A DNA stretch of 64,000 nucleotides from CAZAQV01 sp964487255 (GTDB lineage: Bacteria; Myxococcota_A; Polyangia; Polyangiales; CAZAQV01): the NCBI GenBank assembly GCA_964487255.1, contig CAZAQV010000004.1, positions 62,001 to 126,000 of the forward strand, written 5' to 3'. This document shows, one piece after another, positions 52,967 through 59,978 of the stretch. The notes beneath the pieces are model-generated. The model searched no databases and was not told the origin of the DNA. It was given only the letters and a program-made list of their open reading frames with translations. Made by a program: the position numbers and the translations under genes. The stretch's first letter is position 1. Every line of letters starts with the position of its first letter.

Positions 52967-53872
52967 CTATTGGCTGACGTCGGCGAGGATGTCGTCGAGC
53001 AGGGCGTCGTCGATGATCTCGCCGTCGTCGTCGCTTTGATCGGAGGGAGGGCCTTCGCCAGGCTTGCGGTAGATGGGCTTTTGTCCGGGGCGTGACCAGT
53101 CCACCCAATAGGCGGGCTTTTCGCGCACGTCGAGGTGTACAAATGTGCTGCGTGGATAGTAGCCAACACCGACGTCGCCGAGCGAGCGACAGTAGTCGCG
53201 TAGCACCGTGTTGGGCACGCCAGCGATGCGAATGTCAAGCGCGCGGCCCTCCGTATGACGGCTGCTTTCTTTGGTGTAACGTTTCGCTTCGCGAAAGCCG
53301 CTAATCACGGTGATCGGGCGTCCACCGAAGTGGTCCGAAATGCGCGCGAGGTTCGAGAGTAGACGTGTGTGCGGACGCAAGCGCCTAAGTTTTCGAGTCA
53401 GCTTCTTGGGCCGCATCAAGCGCATGAGTTGGTTTTTGGCAGCCCCGCGAACGCGCCCACGCCGATCGAGGACGCGAATCTTCGTGGACTTGCGATCGCG
53501 TGCGCTTACGAAACGCACGACGCCCGGTCGGTCGGGGCGACCCCATCGCTTGGCGGCTGCCTTGCTGTAACCCGGCAGCTCGAGACGTTGGCCGATGCGC
53601 AAGGTTGCATTCTTCTTTAGGCGATTGTGTTTGAGCAAGGCATCGACTTCGACGTTTTCGCGGTCTGCGATTTCGTGCAGGGTGTCGCCGCTTCGCACGT
53701 AGACGACGCCGCGGTCGGGAATGGTCAGCTCTTGGCCGGGGCGGATGGCGGGCTTGGAGAGTCGGTTTGCGGCCTGCAGGTCGTAGGTGCCCACCTTGTA
53801 GCGTTTTGCAATGGCGGCCAGCGTTTCGCCCGAACGAACCGTATGTACCTTATCCGCCCTCGCCACAGACAC
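52967..53872 (-). CDS. Two-LysM protein with M15/DUF882 peptidase-like domain
   Basis: 301 residues as given from a GTG. Two LysM domains (HTVRSGETLAAIAKRY and YVRSGDTLHEIADRE) bind peptidoglycan. The C-terminal domain is M15/DUF882-like with zinc residues in SRHTEGRALDI and FVHLDVR. It is probably a DD- or LD-carboxypeptidase. This GTG start gives no signal peptide. The codons upstream encode a perfect hydrophobic core ending in SVARA, and the likely true start is the ATG at 54267, on the far side of the repeat array (see findings). A charged 20-residue tail ends the protein. Confidence 0.82.
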   Translation of the reverse strand: MSVARADKVHTVRSGETLAAIAKRYKVGTYDLQAANRLSKPAIRPGQELTIPDRGVVYVRSGDTLHEIADRENVEVDALLKHNRLKKNATLRIGQRLELPGYSKAAAKRWGRPDRPGVVRFVSARDRKSTKIRVLDRRGRVRGAAKNQLMRLMRPKKLTRKLRRLRPHTRLLSNLARISDHFGGRPITVISGFREAKRYTKESSRHTEGRALDIRIAGVPNTVLRDYCRSLGDVGVGYYPRSTFVHLDVREKPAYWVDWSRPGQKPIYRKPGEGPPSDQSDDDGEIIDDALLDDILADVSQ

Positions 53873-53898
53873 GAAGCCGCTAAGCGAAACAATCAGCA

Positions 53899-54262
53899 GC
53901 AGAAAGGCTAGTGAAGAGCCAGTGACCGCGCGCGATGAGCGCTCTTTCGAGGGACCGATTTTGCTATCTGCAAAATCGTTGTCACGCAGAANNNNNNNNN
54001 NNNNNNNNNNNNNNNNNNNNNNNNNNNNNNNNNNNNNNNNNNNNNNNNNNNNNNNNNNNNNNNNNNNNNNNNNNNNNNNNNNNNNNNNNNNGAGCGCTCT
54101 TTCGAGGGACCGATTTTGCTATCTGCAAAATCGTTGTCACGCAGAAAGGCTAGTGAAGAGCCAGTGACCGCGCGCGATGAGCGCTCTTTCGAGGGACCGA
54201 TTTTGCTATCTGCAAAATCGTTGTCACGCAGAAAGGCTAGTGAAGAGCCAGTGACCGACAGA
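53899..54262. repeat. Tandem array of R elements, 87 bp units, with assembly gap
   Basis: At least three R copies in one direction; two intact units begin at 54092 and 54179, exactly 87 bases apart. Each contains CGATTTTGC/GCAAAATCG (53956-53978, 54111-54133, 54198-54220) around TATCT and the end GTGAAGAGCCAGTGAC. The sequence between units is nearly identical, unlike the other dispersed copies, so the expansion is recent. 87 bases is 29 codons, and the minus-strand frame is open. Confidence 0.9.
53992..54091. other. Assembly gap of 100 N inside the repeat array
   Basis: A run of exactly 100 N, the usual placeholder length, so the true gap size is unknown. It falls inside tandem repeats, where short reads collapse. 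Coordinates downstream are offset by an unknown amount. Confidence 0.97.
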
Positions 54263-54277
54263 GCCATAGGCATTGCC

Positions 54278-54357
54278 GCGATGAGCCCAGCGAACGGAGG
54301 AGCCGATGTGCTACCTGCACATCGCTGCTTTGAAGGGAGCGCTAGGCGAAGAGCCAT
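54278..54357 (+). repeat. R element copy next to the array, different stem
   Basis: Start GCGATGAGC, stem CGATGTGC/GCACATCG (54304-54311 with 54317-54324) around TACCT, end GAAGAGCCAT at 54348-54357. Its stem differs from the array copies by compensated pairs, so it is an older copy. Confidence 0.85.
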
Positions 54358-54501
54358 AGGACAGCAGGTTTAGGGCACAACCCGGTAGGTGGGCAAGTAG
54401 ACGACATGGCAGGGCTTAGATCTCCGCTCCCGCTCAAGGTCCGAGCCGCGCAGGGCTCCCCTACGCACCTTTTTTGCCCCTTTTGAAAGGAGTTTGCGAC
54501 C
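54358..54501 (+). other. Non-coding stretch with possible structured RNA
   Basis: No gene is seen. GAGCC-GCGCAG-GGCTC is followed by CCCCTACGCAC and a run of six T (54454-54477 region). GTAGG near 54391 can pair with CCTAC just before the T-run, closing a ~75-base structure. This could be a small RNA or a terminator for something in the repeat region. Transcription is not shown. Confidence 0.25.
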
Positions 54502-54531
54502 ATGAATTCGCGCTCGTTCGTTGATAACTGA
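54502..54531 (+). CDS. Possible 9-codon leader peptide
   Basis: AAAGGAG lies 9 bases before an ATG that opens MNSRSFVDN and a TGA. A hairpin (54544-54563) follows directly. The layout looks like a leader upstream of the HTH-pilMNOP genes; there is no run of a regulatory amino acid. Confidence 0.25.
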   Translation: MNSRSFVDN

Positions 54532-54543
54532 AGATTTGCTCGG

Positions 54544-54563
54544 AAGCTGTGAAAAAACAGCTT
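54544..54563 (+). terminator. Hairpin upstream of the pil genes, possible attenuator
   Basis: AAGCTGT (54544-54550) pairs with ACAGCTT (54557-54563) around GAAAAA, followed by ATTTTAC. It is weak as a terminator. The next 70 bases are unusually AT-rich for this window, with a possible promoter (TTGACC, 17 bases, TTAATC) just before the HTH gene. Confidence 0.4.
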
Positions 54564-54657
54564 ATTTTACTCAATTTATATCTAAATTAGATGTTAATTT
54601 GTCAAAGTTGCTTGACCAGGGATTGCCCCGATCCTTAATCTTGTGGGGAGTCCCAAG

Positions 54658-55050
54658 ATGTCTGCCGACAAAGAGAAGTCCGCGAAAGCCGAGTCGAAGG
54701 CCGCGCCATCGAAACCTGAAAACACAAAAGATGTTTCAGGTTTAGCGAAGGAGCAGGAAGCTTCGCCGGGACCGGATGCGGATGACAAGTCCAAGTCATC
54801 AGACAAAAAAACGAAGCCGAAGAAGAAAAAGAATCCCAAGACGGGAAACAAACCCAACAACGTTCGTGCCATTCGCATCGAAATGATGATGTCGAAGGCA
54901 GAACTCGCAAGACGAGCAAATCTTTCAGTGTTGACGGTCGATCGCGTAGAGAAAGGTTTCGGGTGCAGAATGGATACAAAAAGAAAAATCCTCAAAGCGC
55001 TCGATTTGAACCTTGCAGACCGCGTTCGCGTGTTCGGCGAGGAGGAGTAA
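54658..55050 (+). CDS. HTH (Cro/C1-type) protein upstream of pilM
   Basis: 130 residues from the ATG at 54658, which has GGGAG 7 bases before it; a GTG at 54643 is in frame. The first 70 residues are Lys/Ser/Glu-rich and low complexity. Residues ~72-125 form an XRE-type HTH (IRIEMMMSKAELARRANLSV and RVEKGFGCRMDTKRKILKAL). It ends 9 bases before pilM, so it is in the pil transcript and may regulate it. Confidence 0.75.
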   Translation: MSADKEKSAKAESKAAPSKPENTKDVSGLAKEQEASPGPDADDKSKSSDKKTKPKKKKNPKTGNKPNNVRAIRIEMMMSKAELARRANLSVLTVDRVEKGFGCRMDTKRKILKALDLNLADRVRVFGEEE

Positions 55051-55059
55051 TGCACGTCG

Positions 55060-56109
55060 ATGGCCTCAGAAGGTAAGAATCTCGTCGGAGTCGACATAGG
55101 GTCGACATCCATCAAGATCGCTGAAATTGTTGAACGACGCGGTCGCCGGAGCATCGTTCACTTCGGCTATCATCCCCTTCCCCCTGAAACCATCGTCGAT
55201 GGCGCGATCATGAACTCGAGCGCCGTTGTTGAAGGGCTCGAGAAGCTGTTTCACAAGCGAAAGCGTCGCAATGTTGCGCTTCGCGCGAGTGGTCACAGTG
55301 TCATCAACAAGACGATTCCGATGCCGCTCATGACACCCGCGGAGCTTGCCGAGCAAATCGAGTGGGAGGCGACGCAACATATTCCGTTCGAACTCTCCGA
55401 GGTGCAGCTCGACTATCAGGTGCTGCGTCAGCGCGAAGCCGAAGGGCAGATGGATGTGCTGCTTGTCGCCGCAAAAAAGGACGAAATCAACGACCTCACG
55501 AGTATGGCGATAGAGGCACGGCTCAAGCCCTACGTCGTCGACCTCGACGCGTTTGCGGTGCAAAATGTCTATGAGTTGGGTTACGGCATGCCCGAAGGCA
55601 ATGGCGTTATCGCGCTTGTCCATGTGGGAGGTTCGCTCACGACCGTCAACGTGGTCGCTGACGGGTCGACGGCCTTCGTTCGCGATGTGGCCTCTGGCGG
55701 CGCAAGGATTACCGAAGAGATTCAGCGTTCGATGAGTGTGAGTATCGACGAGGCTGAGTCGTTCAAGATCGGCGGTGACGGTACGGGCATCGTACCCGAG
55801 GAGGTGCCAGCCTTGGTTCAGAGCGCCGTCGAAAGCCTCGTCGGTCAAATTCAACGCTCTCTCGACTTTTATTTGGCAACAAGCGGAGATTACTCGCTTT
55901 CTAAGATCTTTGTTTCTGGGGGCACGGCGCATATCGCCGGCCTTGCGGATGTCCTTTCCAATCGCTTGCGGGTGGATGTGGAAGTGCTCGATCCATTCCG
56001 AGCGGCGCCACCTGATCCGAAGGGCACGTTGCTCGAGCTTGAGGGGCGTGCTCCGCAGGCCGCGGTGGCGTTTGGGTTGGCGCTTCGCAAAGAGAAGGAG
56101 CGTCGCTGA
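55060..56109 (+). CDS. pilM: Type IV pilus assembly protein PilM
   Basis: An actin-like cytoplasmic ATPase fold that binds the PilN tail. 349 residues. Phosphate 1 is GVDIGSTSIKIAEI, and the FtsA/PilM-like IEWEATQHIPFELSEVQLDY, DLDAFAVQN and ISGG-like FVSGGTAHIAGLADVL are visible. The stop overlaps the pilN start (TGATG). Confidence 0.95.
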   Translation: MASEGKNLVGVDIGSTSIKIAEIVERRGRRSIVHFGYHPLPPETIVDGAIMNSSAVVEGLEKLFHKRKRRNVALRASGHSVINKTIPMPLMTPAELAEQIEWEATQHIPFELSEVQLDYQVLRQREAEGQMDVLLVAAKKDEINDLTSMAIEARLKPYVVDLDAFAVQNVYELGYGMPEGNGVIALVHVGGSLTTVNVVADGSTAFVRDVASGGARITEEIQRSMSVSIDEAESFKIGGDGTGIVPEEVPALVQSAVESLVGQIQRSLDFYLATSGDYSLSKIFVSGGTAHIAGLADVLSNRLRVDVEVLDPFRAAPPDPKGTLLELEGRAPQAAVAFGLALRKEKERR

Positions 56110-56765
56110 TGATTCGCATCAACCTACTTCCTGGTTCGAGAAAAGCTGCGAAGGCCAAGGCGACGGTTGCCGCGGACGCGGGTTCTCCCATCGTTTGGTA
56201 CGTCGCTTACGCCTTGCTGTTCTTGGTGACTGTGGGTGTTATCGCGTTCGTGTACTTCGGCATCACCGAAGAAATCGAGCAGACGAGGCGTGCGAATGCA
56301 GACCTTGCGGCAAAAATCGCCGTCGAAGAGAAAAAGAGCGCGCGTCTCGACCAATACGAGGCCGAGATTGCGGCCAGTAAACGTCTTGAACAGGTCGTCA
56401 ACGAGCTGACATCCGCGCGTCTCGGGCCGACACGGGTCATGATCGAACTCTCAAAACTTCTCTCCGATGGTGGCGGGCCCACTATCGACCTCGAAGAGCT
56501 CGAGCGCATCAAGCAGAAAAACCCGCTGGCCGGTTACAATAAGTCCTGGGACACCCGCCGCGTGTGGCTCAGCTCGTTCACCGAGACCGATCGGGAGTGT
56601 CGCATCTCAGGGACAGGCCGAACGCATGACGACGTTGCCGAGTTTCAGCGCAGGATGTCGCTTTCCGAGGTTTTTGAGGACGTGACGCTTCAAGGGACGA
56701 CCGCCAAGGAAGAAGACGGGATCTCGTTTGTCTCCTTCAACTTGACAGCAAAGGTGAAATACTAA
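56109..56765 (+). CDS. pilN: Type IV pilus assembly protein PilN
   Basis: 218 residues. It starts with the conserved MIRINLLPGSRK, which binds PilM. One membrane helix (residues ~32-54) and a coiled coil (ITEEIEQTRRANADLAAKI) precede the periplasmic ferredoxin-like fold. It pairs with PilO in the inner-membrane alignment complex. The stop TAA shares its last base with the pilO ATG. Confidence 0.93.
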   Translation: MIRINLLPGSRKAAKAKATVAADAGSPIVWYVAYALLFLVTVGVIAFVYFGITEEIEQTRRANADLAAKIAVEEKKSARLDQYEAEIAASKRLEQVVNELTSARLGPTRVMIELSKLLSDGGGPTIDLEELERIKQKNPLAGYNKSWDTRRVWLSSFTETDRECRISGTGRTHDDVAEFQRRMSLSEVFEDVTLQGTTAKEEDGISFVSFNLTAKVKY

Positions 56766-57340
56766 TGGCTAGCAAAGGACAGGGCTTCGCAGAGGCAACC
56801 GCCCCCGTCAAAGTGCTGCTCGGCGTGATTATCGTCGCGGCGCTTGGTGGCATCTACTACAGCGCCCTCCACATGTCGCTTGAGGAGGAGCTCGAAGCCG
56901 AGCAGCGCAAGTTGGAGCAGAACCAGCAAAAGTTTGCCAAGGCTCAGGCGAGGGCGCGCCGCTTTGCCGAAGTTCAGCGCGAGTGGCAGCAGCGTCAAGC
57001 GCTCGACCGGCGCAATCGTCGCGTGTTACCCGAGAACTCGGAAATCCCGGTCGTCGTGCGTGAGCTCAACCGCCTTGCGGAGACGAGTGGACTGCATATC
57101 AACTCGGTTCGTCCGCAGCCCGAACAATCACAAGAGCTTTACGTGAGGATCCCGGTTGCGCTCTCGCTCAGCGGGCGTTTTCATCAGGTTGCTCGTTTTA
57201 TTTACAGCGTGGGACGCCTTGAGCGCATCATCAACATGGAGGACGTGAAGTTGACCAATCCAAAGGTCGAAGGGGACGATGTCATGCTGTCGATCGCCGT
57301 GCGCGCAACGACCTTCCGTCGGCCGGTAAGGGGGGGCTAG
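56765..57340 (+). CDS. pilO: Type IV pilus assembly protein PilO
   Basis: 191 residues. One membrane helix (VKVLLGVIIVAALGGIYY), a coiled coil of Glu/Gln/Arg residues, and a C-terminal ferredoxin-like domain with LPENSEIPVVVRELNRLA and VALSLSGRFHQVARFIYSVG. It forms a heterodimer with PilN. The pilP gene follows one base later. Confidence 0.93.
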   Translation: MASKGQGFAEATAPVKVLLGVIIVAALGGIYYSALHMSLEEELEAEQRKLEQNQQKFAKAQARARRFAEVQREWQQRQALDRRNRRVLPENSEIPVVVRELNRLAETSGLHINSVRPQPEQSQELYVRIPVALSLSGRFHQVARFIYSVGRLERIINMEDVKLTNPKVEGDDVMLSIAVRATTFRRPVRGG

Positions 57341-57341
57341 G

Positions 57342-57947
57342 ATGCTCAAACGCGTACTTGGATATTCACTCTTGGCCGGCGTGCTCTTTGTTTCGTGCGG
57401 TGAGGACGAACCAGATCCGGCGACCGGCAATCCATTTAAAAGGCCCGGGACGCTGCCGACCAAGCCCGTCGCGCCGCAGCCGAACGCCAACGGGCAAGCG
57501 GCGGGTGATCCCGATGCGGTCGAGGCGCTTCCGACGCTCAGCTACCGCGACGAGCAGTTTGTCGAGTCCCTGACCAATCGCGACCCCTTCCGTGATTTTA
57601 AGCATATTTTCAAGGCCAAGGCCCCGGTCAGTGATCAACGTAAGGTCAAGATGCCCGACACATCGATCGATCAGATGAAGCTCATTGCGATTGTCAGTGG
57701 CGTCGCCAAGCCGCGCGCCATGGTCACCGACAAAACAGGCAAGGGTAACGTCATTGTGCGCGGCGACTACATCGGTCGTCCCGAAGTGGTGCAGACCGGT
57801 GGCGCCGAGGGCGTTCCCGTTTCGCTCAACTGGCGCGTGGACCGCATTCGCTCCGACGAGGTCGTGCTCAGTCGACAAGATCCAACCGCGCCTGATCGCC
57901 CGCCGGTCGTTCGCACCATGTCGCTGCGCGAGGACGAAGAGGGGTAG
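57342..57947 (+). CDS. pilP: Type IV pilus lipoprotein PilP
   Basis: 201 residues. A signal peptide ends in the lipobox LFVSCG. A long Pro-rich linker precedes the beta domain; NRDPFRDF (the PilP family motif) and LIAIVSGVAKPRAMV with DYIGRPEVVQTG are typical. PilP links the PilN/PilO ring to the PilQ secretin. No pilQ follows; the next gene is convergent and ends 29 bases away. Confidence 0.92.
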   Translation: MLKRVLGYSLLAGVLFVSCGEDEPDPATGNPFKRPGTLPTKPVAPQPNANGQAAGDPDAVEALPTLSYRDEQFVESLTNRDPFRDFKHIFKAKAPVSDQRKVKMPDTSIDQMKLIAIVSGVAKPRAMVTDKTGKGNVIVRGDYIGRPEVVQTGGAEGVPVSLNWRVDRIRSDEVVLSRQDPTAPDRPPVVRTMSLREDEEG

Positions 57948-57975
57948 CTCTGCGGCTGGACTCGCTGACCTCGGT

Positions 57976-59040
57976 CTAGACCGTATCTGAATCGGAATAG
58001 CTGATGTACCAGTTCGACTGTTCGTTAAGCTCCGCCGCCGGTTGAAAGCTCCGATAGCCGAAGTGCAGCTCCACAGGCCATAGCTTCCGGGGTAGCGGCG
58101 CGAACAGGCTTGCCATGTAAACCGTGTGGTTTGGCGTATGCGAAAAGTTCCAGGCGATGGCGATCTCTGCACCTTGTTCAGCTGCGCGCTTGAGTGCGCT
58201 GTTGAGTAGCGCGACGCCGATTCTCTTCGAACTGTGCACTAGTTCCATGATGTACGCGATTTTCCCGCCGTGCTTATCTGCCACGCGTAGCGTCACCCAA
58301 CCTTTCAGTTGGTCCTGGTGGTCGACGGCTTGCAACGTGGTGTAGTCAAACGTCGCGTGATCTCGGTAGCGCCAGTTGAGATAGGAAGCGCTTCGACGCA
58401 GGGCGACGGCAATGCGCTGCTCGCGACGAAACTCGTCCCACAAGTGAGTGTGTTCGTCTGAGAAGGTAATGGCCTCTTCGATCCGAACCTTGGACACGGC
58501 TTGTGTGAGCGACTCCGGAAGCGACGGAATGCGTAGGCTCGGGAGTTGCATCGGAAGTTTGGAGGCTCGTTGGAGGTAGGAAGTTCGGATTGGGCGGACA
58601 AGATAGGGAACCGGGTCGAGATTGTTCCAGCCCAGGTGTTTGACGAACCCTGGGTTGGAGGCACCGTTCGGAAATCCATAGACAAAACGAACTTGCTCGG
58701 CAGCGAGCCTTTCGTACAGTTCGGTGGCGAGTCTTTTGAAGAGGCCACGTCGTCGAAAATGTACATCGGTGATCGTGTCGAGGGACTGACAGCCTTCGAC
58801 CAACTCGTCGCCAACGTGAAAAACTGAGCGAAAGACCGCGTAGATGCCCGCGATGCGTTCTTGGTTCTCGTGCGAGCCGATCGCACACAAGATATCAGTA
58901 GGGTAGTCCTCGCGCGCGTATTGCCATTGCAAGTGAGAAAGGCTCTTCGGCGAGGCGTTGTCGTCGAAACATGCTTTTACTTTGGCAAGATCCTCCGTGG
59001 ACCCACTCAGCGAACGGATGTTGAGCTCATCATTGCTCAT
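57976..59040 (-). CDS. GNAT-family acetyltransferase in polysaccharide cluster
   Basis: 354 residues. The acetyl-CoA site is in ITDVHFRRRGLFKRLATEL, and there is a second GNAT-like half (VALLNSALKRAAEQGAEIAI), as in two-domain transferases that occur with polysaccharide genes. It overlaps the deacetylase gene by 4 bases (ATGA), which suggests joint action on a polysaccharide or its precursor. The acceptor is unknown. Confidence 0.82.
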   Translation of the reverse strand: MSNDELNIRSLSGSTEDLAKVKACFDDNASPKSLSHLQWQYAREDYPTDILCAIGSHENQERIAGIYAVFRSVFHVGDELVEGCQSLDTITDVHFRRRGLFKRLATELYERLAAEQVRFVYGFPNGASNPGFVKHLGWNNLDPVPYLVRPIRTSYLQRASKLPMQLPSLRIPSLPESLTQAVSKVRIEEAITFSDEHTHLWDEFRREQRIAVALRRSASYLNWRYRDHATFDYTTLQAVDHQDQLKGWVTLRVADKHGGKIAYIMELVHSSKRIGVALLNSALKRAAEQGAEIAIAWNFSHTPNHTVYMASLFAPLPRKLWPVELHFGYRSFQPAAELNEQSNWYISYSDSDTV

Positions 59041-59975
59041 GCGGTAGCCTCACGTCCTTCGGCGGCCACAAGGTCGCGCATGGTTTTCGACTGCATACCG
59101 TATTGGCGTCGTAGGGACGAGAAGTGGACTAGAAGTCCGTTCAGCCGATCAAAGCTCAAAGATGGGTGCGCGGCAAGGTTATGTGGATGCCACCACAGGT
59201 GATAACTGGCGCCCGCTCGTGCGGCTGCTTCCATTTCGGAGCGAACTAGGCGATCGCGCAAGTCGTTTGCAAGTGCCCATCCCGTCACAGGACGCAAGAA
59301 TCGTGACGCCCGAAGCGCTGATGGGGCTGGGCTCGAGCCTGGCTCTTCGGTCTCTTTTCCAAAATGTGGGACCGATAGATAGGAGTCGAGCAGGCGCATG
59401 GCGCGGTCACGCTTGCGATTGTTGTTGGGTTTCCAGTACACAACGTTGGGCGTTGAACGATAGCTTGAGAAACCGGCCGCCTTCGCCGCACGTAAGAAGC
59501 GGGGGCTGTAAGCGTTGCGTGGAAAAACGAGGCTCTCGATGCTTTCGTCGACTTGCCGGCAGGCTCGAAGGTCCGTCTCGGCGTCCGCCTCGCTGACAGC
59601 TTCGGTGCATTCAAGGTGAGAGAAGGTGTGGCTTGCGATCTCTTGCCCGGCGCAACTTCGGATTTCTTGTATGAGTGAGGGCGCAAAATGGAGAGGGTCC
59701 GCGTTTTCGTCGTGCCCCACGCCCACGCGGTCAAGCCACCCTACCGGCCGGGTTTGCCCGACATGATGTTCGAGTTCTTGCCGGTTTTCGCAGAAAAGTG
59801 CCCCGACAGTTGCCCATGTGGCACGAACATCATGTTCTGAAAAGAGCGACAGTAGTTTTGGGATCAATGCGCGGGTTTCCAGCATCGTCGCGCGACACTC
59901 CGAGGCTGTCGCCAGGTCCCAGATACCCCAGTGCAACTCGAAGTCGAGCGAGATCGTGAAGGAGGGGGTAGGCAT
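59037..59975 (-). CDS. Polysaccharide deacetylase (NodB-like)
   Basis: 312 residues. The NodB motif 1 is SLDFELHWG (the metal-binding D-x-E version of D-D), and motif 2 is SHTFSHLEC (H-x3-H). The end has LWWHPHNLAAHP with the further catalytic-type His. Such enzymes remove N-acetyl groups from polysaccharides. It is cotranscribed with a Wzz/tyrosine kinase gene and a GNAT gene. Confidence 0.88.
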   Translation of the reverse strand: MPTPSFTISLDFELHWGIWDLATASECRATMLETRALIPKLLSLFSEHDVRATWATVGALFCENRQELEHHVGQTRPVGWLDRVGVGHDENADPLHFAPSLIQEIRSCAGQEIASHTFSHLECTEAVSEADAETDLRACRQVDESIESLVFPRNAYSPRFLRAAKAAGFSSYRSTPNVVYWKPNNNRKRDRAMRLLDSYLSVPHFGKETEEPGSSPAPSALRASRFLRPVTGWALANDLRDRLVRSEMEAAARAGASYHLWWHPHNLAAHPSLSFDRLNGLLVHFSSLRRQYGMQSKTMRDLVAAEGREATA

Positions 59976-59978
59976 ATC

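Noticed and set aside
7577..54179. Equal 87-base spacing of the tandem hairpins near 7.6 kb and of the R array
   Set aside because: The units share no sequence, so the equal period is most likely chance.
53908..54357. Frame across the R array and the 100 N that gives a repeated peptide
   Set aside because: Its downstream half depends on an arbitrary N count and ends out of frame with the LysM gene; the in-frame reading with whole units is used instead in the findings.
54410..54430. Sigma-54 promoter (TGGCA...) upstream of the pil genes
   Set aside because: TGGCAGGGCTTAG lacks the GC of the -12 element at the right distance.
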